A stretch of 64,000 bases of DNA from a candidate division Hyd24-12 bacterium UBA6080 (lineage in GTDB: Bacteria > Fermentibacterota > Fermentibacteria > Fermentibacterales > JCC-6): NCBI GenBank assembly GCA_002436025.1, contig DIXM01000013.1, positions 1 through 64,000 of the forward strand, in the 5' to 3' direction. The position numbers were made by a program, and so were the translations under genes. The notes below the pieces were generated by a model. It was not told where the DNA came from. It did not search any database and saw only the letters and a list, made by a program, of their open reading frames with translations. Shown here piece by piece: positions 1 to 8,295 of the stretch (position 1 is the stretch's first letter; each line of letters opens with the position of its first letter).

Positions 1-122
1 GCGGGAAACTGGATGTCCCTTGACAAATGCATTGGAGTCCTTCATCACATCCTGTTCCCTGACCTTAACGCTAAGCCCAGATGATACAAACTGTTCGTTT
101 GCGCAATCGAATCCTTCATTCG

Positions 123-686
123 TTAGACCAGCTCTATTGTCCATAGCTTTAGTTTATCAGGCTGCGGATACGAAAGAGGGATCGATTTCAGTGAGATGGG
201 AAGCTCCGGTGCAGCGGAAACTTCTTTCTCCATCACTCCCATTTCCTGACATATCTCTATAGCAAGCTTGAGATAGCGACGCAGCAGCAAGAGTGGCGGA
301 AACTGCCCCTTTTCACTAAGCCATTCAAGCATGTCTTTTGCTCCTTTAGAGCTATTGCATGTACGGCATGCCCAAATGAGGTTCTCCCCTTTGTTTTCTC
401 CACCACGTCTTGTTGGAATAAGATGATCTGCTGATAGCAGTTCTTTACTTCCACAATAGCAACATGCTTGTGGAAGAAACAGCTTTAATCTCTCATCTTC
501 AACAAGATGCCCAACAGACATGGTGTTTTCACAAAGGCCTTTGAACAAACGGGATCGAATCATGAAGTGCTTGCGTCTATATTCGGCTTCATTCGCTCCA
601 ACGGCAGCGTGTGCCATAGCGAGGTTAGCGTATGACCAATGAAGTAACCCTCCAATTGTTGTATGCCCAATTGCACTCTTTAACAT
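123..686 (-). CDS. HNH endonuclease domain protein
   Basis: A 187-residue protein with a complete HNH zinc-finger nuclease core. The first knuckle is C75-x2-C78, the catalytic Asp-His pair is D87-H88 in 'ADHLIPTRRGG', followed by N102 and a second knuckle C107-x2-C110 with N111 in 'CRTCNSSKG'. HNH proteins of this kind cut DNA using one divalent metal. The first 70 residues are helical with no recognised domain. The gene is last of a three-gene minus-strand set, five bases after the membrane-protein gene, at the edge of a defence island. A role in phage defence is inferred from location; the nuclease fold is well supported. Confidence 0.8.
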   Translation of the reverse strand: MLKSAIGHTTIGGLLHWSYANLAMAHAAVGANEAEYRRKHFMIRSRLFKGLCENTMSVGHLVEDERLKLFLPQACCYCGSKELLSADHLIPTRRGGENKGENLIWACRTCNSSKGAKDMLEWLSEKGQFPPLLLLRRYLKLAIEICQEMGVMEKEVSAAPELPISLKSIPLSYPQPDKLKLWTIELV

Positions 687-690
687 GCTG

Positions 691-1233
691 TTAAGAAGAG
701 GGGTGCGGTTCGTCAGAGCCGGTAGGCTGAGGCGATTGGTTGCCTTGTCTTACCTCTGTGATTGGACTTGCTTCGGCCTGAAACAAAACCTGCACTAGAA
801 GACTAGTAGTATTAGTTAAACAATAGTACATTAAGTACGTGGACACTAAAATAACGGATGCAAGGTCCAGTGTTTCAAACCCAACATAGTGCAATTCATT
901 AAACGTTATCTGCATAAAGATACCATTTAGTAAAGCAAGTGACGTTGTTCCAGCAAGAGACAGTGTTGCAATGGCAAAGACCGAATCCGCATACTTGCCG
1001 AAATGGGAATAGGCAAAGCTGCCCCCGAACACTGCTTTTTCGGAACAAACTCGATGCATTACTACGGATGTAATACAGTAGATAATAATAGCTGCAATGG
1101 ACCATCTAGAATTCAGAACAAGCGCAATTACATATTTAGAGTCATCCCAAGTAGCATACACTAGACTGGCTGCGAGGAAAAGAAAAGTAAGAAGAGCTAA
1201 CCTCTTCCACATAAACACCCGCTTGGAGTTCAT
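691..1233 (-). CDS. hypothetical multi-pass membrane protein
   Basis: A 180-residue protein of unknown function. It has about four hydrophobic segments (roughly residues 10-28, 44-60, 85-108 and 120-146), then a polar Ser/Pro/Gln-rich tail from about 150. No family is recognised. Its start overlaps the stop of the upstream glycine-zipper gene in an ATGA, and the HNH gene follows five bases downstream, so the three are probably co-transcribed. It could be the membrane component of a small defence cassette, but only the linkage supports this. Confidence 0.6.
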   Translation of the reverse strand: MNSKRVFMWKRLALLTFLFLAASLVYATWDDSKYVIALVLNSRWSIAAIIIYCITSVVMHRVCSEKAVFGGSFAYSHFGKYADSVFAIATLSLAGTTSLALLNGIFMQITFNELHYVGFETLDLASVILVSTYLMYYCLTNTTSLLVQVLFQAEASPITEVRQGNQSPQPTGSDEPHPSS

Positions 1234-1550
1234 ATGGCAAAGCTTCTGTTGAAGACTTCGACTGCCATCTTCTCTTGCTCTTGCTTGCTTCTTCCAATTA
1301 TCCCGCCAAGCAATCCCCCGGCAATAACCCCACCTCCACCAAGAATTGCTCCAATAAGACCTCCTACTACAGCGCCTACTGCCGTACCTTCGAAACCCGC
1401 CTCCGCTTCAACATCCCAAATGGTGTACCAATGACCATTGACTGAAAAAAGCTGACCACCAATAACATGTGCAAGTTCAGATCGGCTTCGTGCTGTAGCT
1501 CGTAGATAGGTTTTTTCTCCACTTAGTTTGTTTCGTACAAAAAGACGCAC
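1230..1550 (-). CDS. small glycine-zipper protein
   Basis: A 106-residue protein. Residues 1-50 look like a small beta-rich domain. Residues about 55-86 form a glycine-zipper segment (alternating Gly with Ala, Val, Ile, including 'GGLIGAILGGGG'), a pattern that packs transmembrane helices closely in membranes. There is no signal peptide. It is first in a likely three-gene transcription unit and overlaps the next gene by four bases. Glycine-zipper proteins include pore-forming effectors as well as outer-membrane proteins; the sequence does not decide between these. Confidence 0.6.
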   Translation of the reverse strand: MRLFVRNKLSGEKTYLRATARSRSELAHVIGGQLFSVNGHWYTIWDVEAEAGFEGTAVGAVVGGLIGAILGGGGVIAGGLLGGIIGRSKQEQEKMAVEVFNRSFAI

Positions 1551-1677
1551 AACTATCTCCTTTGCTGCAAAAAGTCAAGCATCAGCAGCGGGTAAACGAA
1601 CCATCAAATCAAAAGAGTTGCCTTGCTCACCTCCGAACTGGTCCAACTTGTTCGCTCTGCTGATTGCGATGCTTTCT

Positions 1678-4600
1678 TCATGCATCACTCAAAACTTCAT
1701 CCAAAGAGCTCGCCACGACATATTTCGCGGACGACTCATTAACCTCGAGCGCCTCGAAGTGCGCCCTTCCACACTTGATCTTGTTACTTTCCTTATCCCT
1801 CAAGTCGTCGGTGAAAAGGCTGCCCTTCGTTTCCACCACAAGGTACAGTCTTTCGTCTCCGTCTTTTTCAACTAGAACAGCCCAGTCCGGGTTATAGGGA
1901 CCGAGAGGTGTAGGAACTCTAAACCAGCCAGGAAGTTTGGCGTAAACCTTGATCGCCTCGTTCTTCTCAAGTTGGTCGGCAAAGGTCCGCTCGGTATCGG
2001 ACAGGTAAATCACCTGCTCGTGAACAGACTTATTGGCGTCGATCATCGACTTCAGGTAACCGGATAGCTCCTCTGTCTCAAAAAGCTGCTGGGCGTAGTA
2101 CGCCTCGTCGCCGATGCGCTGGTACTTAATGCCGTCCACCAACGCCATTCGCTTGGCACGGTTGATGATCTCAGCAGAAAGCTCGATGAACTGCTGTGGG
2201 TTGCGTTTGAAGTCATCCAGCCGACCACTGCCCACGAGGATGCGGTAGATGCTACGACGGGTGAGTTGGGTCTTATCTTGAAGGTCTGTGAGAATGTCTG
2301 GCAGCTCAATCTCGCCTTCATCGAGCGTTACTGGGGCTGAGGTAACCGTCTCCTTTGTGTCTACGCCGGCCCGGCCAATCGCAATGTCTGCTTTGCGCCA
2401 CTGCAGACGGGTCTTGGCTATGGGAGGTGCTTCCCTCAATGACTTGATGCACTTCTCAAGTAGTGCCTCGTTATCGAACTGCACGCGGTAGGTGGTCTTG
2501 TACTTTATTCGATCCCACAACGCCTTGAAGTCCGCGCTGTTCAGCACGGCCTGGCGGCTCTTCACTTGCCTTCGTTCATCAGCGTTCTTGATCTCAAGAC
2601 GACCGGCGAGCTTGCGAAGAATCTCCTGCACCTGTGGCAACTGAGCCGAGAATGGCTCGGGGAGACTTAGTGTGCCATCCCTAAGAGCCTTACGAAGCGT
2701 GTCCTGCACTTTACCTTCAGCGTTCACGAGACCGTTCGTTCTCAAGTACTCCCATAACACCTTTGACTGGTCGAAACCAAGCGGCGCAGGCAAGCCATCT
2801 GCATCAGTCACGGTTACTCCGGCGAACTGGTGCGCCTCCACAATGCCGAAGCGGATTCCGGTTTCGTCCTCGATCTCTTTCTGGAGTTTTTCGGCGAACT
2901 GCTCATAGCTTTCCGTTGCGATCACGGTCAGCGTATTGATCTCGAATCCTCGAAGGCGCTCCCCCTCCTGGTTCACGCAGAGACGCAGGCCGCGCCCGAT
3001 GGTTTGGCGTCTCTGCTGCTCGGTAGCCATCTCCCTTAATGCGCAGATCTGAAAGACGTTCGGGTTATCCCAGCCCTCGCGCAGCGCGGAGTGCGAGAAA
3101 ATGAATTTCAGTGGGGTTTCAAGGCTCAACAGCTTTTCCTTGTCACGCATGATCAAACTGTATGTGTCGTCGTCGGCCTGAGTAGTGCCTTTGGTGTCCT
3201 TGAAAACCTCCACTGTCTTACCGCCAACCTTCTTCCTATCGATGGAGAAATAGCCGTTGTGCACTTCCTCGGCAGCGGTCGAAAGATCCACTTCTTTGAA
3301 AAGAGTCTGGTAATCGGGGTGCCTGGCAATGCGACGGTATTCCTCCTCAAAAATGCGTGCATACTCGCCCTTCACTGCATTGCCATCGGAATCGTATTGC
3401 CGGTACTTTTCCACAGAATCGATGAAGAACAGGCTTAGCACCTTGATACCCTGTGGGCGAAGTCGTTTTTCCTTATCCAGATGCTCCTTGATGGTTCGGT
3501 GGATCATCTGGCGCTGAACTGTCAGAGCATCAACGTCACCGTACGCTTGACCAGGGCGGAGGTATTGCTCGCCTCCGGGAAAGCGCAGTTCTAAAAACTT
3601 GTCGTCTTTTGCGTCGCGAATATCCTGGCCAATGATGTGGTCACGGTAGATCTCTCGCCCGGTAACCTCTTCCAGCTTGTCCAGCGGTGCAACCGTGACC
3701 GTTTGCCTAGAAACTCCTCCATACACAGGGGCAATGTCCAGTTCCACCTTGGCACCAACAACACTCTTGCCACGGGATACCGGCGCGATGAACCGAATGT
3801 ACGCCTTGTTGTGTCCACCCTCCACGGAGGCAGCCGCCACCTCGATCTGCTTCACCAGCTTGCGCTCGTACGCATCCACCGCATCGAGCTTATAGAGCAT
3901 GTGGTGTGCGTGTTTCGGCGTCGCTGAATAGCGCAGATTGCACAGAGGATTCATCCGCTCCATGGCTCTTTTACCCTTGCCGTCGAGCCCACCTTCCACG
4001 CTCTGCGGTTCATCCACGATCAGAATGGGGCGAGTTGCCCGAATCAGATCAATGGGCTTCTCCCCTCCAGTCTTCTCGCTGGGTCGATACATCACGTTCT
4101 TCGATTTCTCACGACGAGCAGCCTCGTCAGCTTCTTCCGTCTGCGCCTGCTGTTCGTCTCCGAACTTGTTTATGGCGCCGACAGTCATCACCATGATCTG
4201 AATCTGTGGGCTGGTGGCAAAGTTACGCACCTGACCCAACTTCGCAGAGTCGTAGATGAAGGAGTCGAATGGCGCACCAGCGTAGAGCCCCTTAAGGTGT
4301 TCACCCACGGTCTCGATTGTGTGGTAAACGCCTTCTTTGATTGCCACCGATGGAACCACAATTATGAACTTGGTGAAACCGTAGCGTTTATTCAGTTCGA
4401 AGATCGTGCGTAGATAGACATAGGTTTTACCAGTGCCGGTCTCCATCTCCACGGTGAAATCACCGGATGCGAGCGAGCTTGAAGGCGGCAGGCCGTTACG
4501 GAGTTGAATGGAATGAAGGTTCGCAAGCAACTCGTCGTCCAATAGAGAAAGCCGGTTGCCGCTACCGATATCATTTTGCGCGAAAGCAAGACGCTGCTGT

Positions 4601-4725
4601 AGATCATACGGGTCGCGAGTTACCGTGAATTCCGTGCGGCAGATCTCCTGCCCACGGAAGAGGTCGCAGACAGCTTCAATGGCCTGGAGCTGATAATCGA
4701 GGTTGGGTTCAAAGTGGAGTTTCAA
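1678..4725 (-). CDS. res: type III restriction enzyme, Res subunit
   Basis: A 1,015-residue DEAD/DEAH superfamily 2 helicase-nuclease that would translocate on DNA and cut it together with the Mod subunit. Walker A is 'METGTGKT' at residues 94-101 and motif II is 'DEPQ' at 238-241, the form usual in type III Res proteins. Helicase motif VI is visible as 'QRRQTIGRGLRL'. The C-terminal nuclease core is a PD-ExK pattern, 'YNPDWA' followed by 'LVVETKG', near residues 940-970, so the protein looks complete and active. It is the last gene of the operon and its start overlaps the DinD-like gene by an ATGA. Confidence 0.92.
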   Translation of the reverse strand: MKLHFEPNLDYQLQAIEAVCDLFRGQEICRTEFTVTRDPYDLQQRLAFAQNDIGSGNRLSLLDDELLANLHSIQLRNGLPPSSSLASGDFTVEMETGTGKTYVYLRTIFELNKRYGFTKFIIVVPSVAIKEGVYHTIETVGEHLKGLYAGAPFDSFIYDSAKLGQVRNFATSPQIQIMVMTVGAINKFGDEQQAQTEEADEAARREKSKNVMYRPSEKTGGEKPIDLIRATRPILIVDEPQSVEGGLDGKGKRAMERMNPLCNLRYSATPKHAHHMLYKLDAVDAYERKLVKQIEVAAASVEGGHNKAYIRFIAPVSRGKSVVGAKVELDIAPVYGGVSRQTVTVAPLDKLEEVTGREIYRDHIIGQDIRDAKDDKFLELRFPGGEQYLRPGQAYGDVDALTVQRQMIHRTIKEHLDKEKRLRPQGIKVLSLFFIDSVEKYRQYDSDGNAVKGEYARIFEEEYRRIARHPDYQTLFKEVDLSTAAEEVHNGYFSIDRKKVGGKTVEVFKDTKGTTQADDDTYSLIMRDKEKLLSLETPLKFIFSHSALREGWDNPNVFQICALREMATEQQRRQTIGRGLRLCVNQEGERLRGFEINTLTVIATESYEQFAEKLQKEIEDETGIRFGIVEAHQFAGVTVTDADGLPAPLGFDQSKVLWEYLRTNGLVNAEGKVQDTLRKALRDGTLSLPEPFSAQLPQVQEILRKLAGRLEIKNADERRQVKSRQAVLNSADFKALWDRIKYKTTYRVQFDNEALLEKCIKSLREAPPIAKTRLQWRKADIAIGRAGVDTKETVTSAPVTLDEGEIELPDILTDLQDKTQLTRRSIYRILVGSGRLDDFKRNPQQFIELSAEIINRAKRMALVDGIKYQRIGDEAYYAQQLFETEELSGYLKSMIDANKSVHEQVIYLSDTERTFADQLEKNEAIKVYAKLPGWFRVPTPLGPYNPDWAVLVEKDGDERLYLVVETKGSLFTDDLRDKESNKIKCGRAHFEALEVNESSAKYVVASSLDEVLSDA

Positions 4726-5588
4726 GCCTCACTCCCCTTCTCTGAAAGCCGCCCCGATTTCTTCTCCAACTTCTTTTCATCTGTCTTAACCCGGCGCTCA
4801 AGCTTCTTGATGTCCTCTTCTGGCGAGAGGGTTTCCGGTTTAATGCCGCGTTTCCCAAGCATCTGACGAACACTGGCGTTGTTCTGCACATGCTCGTTTG
4901 TGATGGCTGGTTCACCCAGAAGATCGGCTTGCTGCACGTTGTGGTTGGTCATCTCTGTCGCCAGGTTCTTTGCTGCGATTGTCAGGGTTGGAAGAAAGTC
5001 CGCTAGCGGACGTGTCTGAGTTATACCGAACTTATCCTTCATCGCCTGCGTGGTGTTTCCACCGAAAAGTGCGGCATCACCCTTTGAGCGGATTCGTCCG
5101 AAACCGGCATCGTCTACGCCCCGCTCGTAGATGTTATCAGAAAGCACCTTTTCTGAGGACCGCAGCTTCTCCCGCGCTTCCATCCTGCGTAGCAGGCTCA
5201 TTCGCTCCTCAATGATCTCCTGCTTACGTGTCTGGACGGCAAAATAGCTCTGGGCGAAAGCAATCGGCTCTTTCCTTGGGTCACCGTTCTGGGCGATCAA
5301 ATAGCAGGCATAGCGTGTGAGCATGAAATCTTCAATCTCTCTCTGCCCACCCTTGCCGAGGGTGATCATTTTCGTGACGCCACGAAAATGATGCCCCGGC
5401 TCGTACCCTGTTGTCGTGCAAGACTCGACAGCCCTTTGTATGGCGGTGAGAAAGTTCTCCCAACGGGCATAACCCAGCGGCTCCTGCAAATCGCGCGCAA
5501 ACCAGAACTCGACGTCCCCAGAGTCGGCATCCTTCCGCGCAATCGCATCAAACTGACCCTGCATTCTCTGGACTAGTTCAGTGTTCAT
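4722..5588 (-). CDS. dinD: DinD-like DNA-damage-inducible protein
   Basis: A 288-residue protein resembling E. coli DinD over its length. The N-terminal part (about 15-110) is the BRO-N-like region, with 'FWFARDLQEPLGYARWENF' and 'RYACYLIAQNGDPRK'. The middle holds a conserved 'ALFGGNTTQAMKDKFG' segment, and the tail is Lys/Glu-rich and probably coiled coil. DinD inhibits RecA filament activity in E. coli. Here the gene sits between mod and res with four-base overlaps on both sides, so it belongs to the restriction operon. An inferred role is to modulate the response to breaks made by the restriction enzyme. Confidence 0.85.
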   Translation of the reverse strand: MNTELVQRMQGQFDAIARKDADSGDVEFWFARDLQEPLGYARWENFLTAIQRAVESCTTTGYEPGHHFRGVTKMITLGKGGQREIEDFMLTRYACYLIAQNGDPRKEPIAFAQSYFAVQTRKQEIIEERMSLLRRMEAREKLRSSEKVLSDNIYERGVDDAGFGRIRSKGDAALFGGNTTQAMKDKFGITQTRPLADFLPTLTIAAKNLATEMTNHNVQQADLLGEPAITNEHVQNNASVRQMLGKRGIKPETLSPEEDIKKLERRVKTDEKKLEKKSGRLSEKGSEA

Positions 5589-7531
5589 ATGCTACGGACG
5601 CTTTCAAGGCCGTATTGTTGAAGGATTGCTGTAAGGTTGGTTTTGGCCACATCATCAGCGAAAGCGCTGTCGCGGAAGACAATAGTGGTATCACCCGCGG
5701 GCTTCAATTCCTGGTGCCACGCTACGATAGCATGCGCTAGTGATTCCACGTCCGCCTTCGGAATGGTGGAAGAGAGACAGACGAACAACGAACCAGCACC
5801 GATTGAGTGGATCTCATGAATCTGTTTCATGGATCCTTCTACCCGCTTCGTTTCTATAGGAACACAGAGATCAAGACCCAATTTCAGCAGAAGCTCAAAG
5901 AGGATGTCCTGCTCGGTTCGATCGGTCTTAATGTGCTCAATTGAATGTAGAAGCGCCACTTCGAGGTCTTCCCGATTGGTTTCCCACTCACGAATGCTTG
6001 TGGAGTCGAGTTTGAATACTCGAAAACCGAGGTCGCCTGCGAACAGGGGGTTCTCCTCGCGAATTTTCTTTCCGGCCCGACGCAAGCGCTCTTTGGTCAA
6101 TTCTGCTATACTTTTTTGTTTCCTAAGCATGTCACAAAAGTCTGCAGAGTTTTTCTGTCGAGCATTATCAGGATCGAGAGTTTCTGGGAGCTGAACAACG
6201 ATGTAGCGGCGTTTTCCATTATCAATGGCATTTTGAGCCATCACTGCGTGGCCAGTAGTTCCTGTTCCAGCAAAGAAGTCCACAACCAATGCGTTTGCTG
6301 GTAAATGGTTAAGCAGTTCTTGAACTAAGGATAACGGCTTGACTGTATCAACTCCATGACCCTTCCCAAATAGCTGAGAGAGCTCAGCCTTGCCTGCCTG
6401 ACTTGTCTTGACTTCTTCGAGATACGCCCAAAATGGGTTAAAGCTTCCCTCAGTCTCAGCCTCGTCTTCCGGATAAACAGCACGCTTCACTATCTCGTCA
6501 ACAATCTCGACTCGTCCGGAGTGCTCCAACTCGCGAGCCTGTGCTTCGCCAATTTGCCATTGCTTACCTTCTCGCGGCGCCTGACCCAATATCTTGAAGC
6601 GCATAGTTGGACGGGCGTACGCCCCTTCGAAAGCACGCTCTATGATTTCGAAGCGACAGCGACCAAACTTGCCTTGATGTGGGTACTTGGGAACATTACC
6701 ACTTGTACGAAGTATGAAGGGTGGTAATTCAATGCGAGCACATCTTGAGTACATAAGAACGTACTCGATGTTTTGTTGAAGCCCGAACCGAGCTTTACCA
6801 ATATTGTCCGGTTGAGTTGTAGTAATCCACGTGAGGATGCCAACGAAAGATTCCTCTCCAAAAAACTCATCACATACGGAGCGAAGGTTGGATACTTCAT
6901 GATCATCCATGCTGATGCAGATAACTCCATCCTCGCTAAGTAGATTCCGGGCAAGTTTCAAACGCGGATACATCATGTTCAGCCAGTCGGTGTGGAATCT
7001 CCCTGAGGCTTCAGTGTTCGCGGAGAGCTTCTTGCCACCCTCATCGGTCTGACCTGTTAGTTCAAGGTAGTTCTTGATGTTGTCTTGGAAGTTGTCGGGG
7101 TAGACGAAGTCTTTGCCGGTGTTGTAAGGCGGGTCGATGTAGATAAGCTTCACCTTACCGGCGTAGGATTTCTGGAGGAGCTTGAGAACTTCAAGATTAT
7201 CACCCTCGATCATGAGGTTTTGGGTGGTATCCCAGTCCACGCTCTCGTCAGGACAAGGACGCAAGGTACCTGTGCTGGGCGTGAGAGCGAGCTGACGGGC
7301 GCGTCTCTTGCCGTGCCAGTTGAGACCATACTTTTCGTCGGCATCGGTGACAGTCTGGTCGCCCACGAGCTGCTTGAGAACATCGACATTCACAGATACA
7401 CCATCAGCACCCTCGGTGATTAGTTCGGGGAAAAGCGCCCTGAGTGTGGCAAGGTTCTCCGCTTTTATATCGGGAGATTTGGTCTCGGGATCGTCAGCTG
7501 TTAGTTTCTTCATGGCGTCCTTGTTCTTCAC
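5585..7531 (-). CDS. mod: type III site-specific adenine methyltransferase, Mod subunit
   Basis: A 648-residue beta-class N6-adenine DNA methyltransferase. Catalytic motif IV 'DPPYNTGKDF' begins at residue 133 and AdoMet-binding motif I 'DFFAGTGTTGHAV' begins at 418, the permuted order typical of Mod. The region between (about 230-400) is the expected target-recognition domain and sets specificity, which cannot be read from sequence. Mod both protects host sites and is required by Res for cleavage. The start overlaps the DUF4391 stop and the end overlaps the DinD start, each by ATGA. Confidence 0.93.
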   Translation of the reverse strand: MKNKDAMKKLTADDPETKSPDIKAENLATLRALFPELITEGADGVSVNVDVLKQLVGDQTVTDADEKYGLNWHGKRRARQLALTPSTGTLRPCPDESVDWDTTQNLMIEGDNLEVLKLLQKSYAGKVKLIYIDPPYNTGKDFVYPDNFQDNIKNYLELTGQTDEGGKKLSANTEASGRFHTDWLNMMYPRLKLARNLLSEDGVICISMDDHEVSNLRSVCDEFFGEESFVGILTWITTTQPDNIGKARFGLQQNIEYVLMYSRCARIELPPFILRTSGNVPKYPHQGKFGRCRFEIIERAFEGAYARPTMRFKILGQAPREGKQWQIGEAQARELEHSGRVEIVDEIVKRAVYPEDEAETEGSFNPFWAYLEEVKTSQAGKAELSQLFGKGHGVDTVKPLSLVQELLNHLPANALVVDFFAGTGTTGHAVMAQNAIDNGKRRYIVVQLPETLDPDNARQKNSADFCDMLRKQKSIAELTKERLRRAGKKIREENPLFAGDLGFRVFKLDSTSIREWETNREDLEVALLHSIEHIKTDRTEQDILFELLLKLGLDLCVPIETKRVEGSMKQIHEIHSIGAGSLFVCLSSTIPKADVESLAHAIVAWHQELKPAGDTTIVFRDSAFADDVAKTNLTAILQQYGLESVRSI

Positions 7532-8295
7532 AGGTTTGCACGAGCAACATCTCGGGCTGCCTCAATGCGCTTGAGTTCAAGGTTCAGTTCCACGCGCCGA
7601 GACATCTGACTCTCCTTAGCGGCAGTGGCACGCAAACGGGCAATCTCTGCATCCAGCCGCGCGAATTCTTGCAGAGCATCACGGCGTCGCGCAGCGTCTT
7701 CTGCATTAGAAGCAAGTGTAAATATGCCAGTTATGCGTGCTGCTCGCAGCGCTTGCAGAGCGTCGATCCAGCCCTGATACAGAGCATACAGTGTTGCACG
7801 TGGTTGTTTGCCCAGTGCAAGTGCTTCCAGGAACGAAGGCCAGCGCTTTGGATCCTGCTGGGCATCCCAACCGTCGGTTACTACATCGCCTTCCAATACC
7901 GTCCTGCCTGCCTCGCCCTGCGACCAACGTTTCTGGGCGGCAGAGAGATCGGTTGGCGCAGTGTATTCTGCTTTCTCAGTCAGCAACAGTAACGGGTAGG
8001 GCACGGCTCTGTGTACCAGCTCAACTATTCTCGTCGCTTTGGCCTCAGTACGGAGTGTAAGGCGTAACACTGCTATCTCCAGGTACTCACGGACATCATC
8101 ACGGTAATCCGGAATGCCTATCGTAGTTGGCTTTAGCGCCGCAACCCACTGAAGCTCCTCAACGCCATCATTGATGATTCGCTTATCAGCGGATGTGGGG
8201 GCACCGTTTTCCAACAGAAGTTTCTTTGGTACGCGCTGATTCACTTGGCTGCTGGGAGGAAGGTCAAGGGCTTCGATGAGCATGTCGCTGTTCAT
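7528..8295 (-). CDS. DUF4391 family protein
   Basis: A 255-residue protein recognised as DUF4391, a family of unknown biochemical function often found next to SNF2-type helicases and type III methyltransferases. The conserved 'LPPSSQVNQRVPKKLLLENG' start and the 'RAVPYPLLLL' strand are present. The last 60 residues are charged and helical, probably coiled coil. It overlaps the helicase stop upstream and the mod start downstream by four bases each, so translation of all three is probably coupled. It may bridge helicase and methyltransferase, but that is a guess. Confidence 0.82.
   Translation of the reverse strand: MNSDMLIEALDLPPSSQVNQRVPKKLLLENGAPTSADKRIINDGVEELQWVAALKPTTIGIPDYRDDVREYLEIAVLRLTLRTEAKATRIVELVHRAVPYPLLLLTEKAEYTAPTDLSAAQKRWSQGEAGRTVLEGDVVTDGWDAQQDPKRWPSFLEALALGKQPRATLYALYQGWIDALQALRAARITGIFTLASNAEDAARRRDALQEFARLDAEIARLRATAAKESQMSRRVELNLELKRIEAARDVARANL

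Noticed and set aside
20..262. Small plus-strand frame at the window start
   Set aside because: It is antisense to the HNH gene for most of its length and shows no motif.
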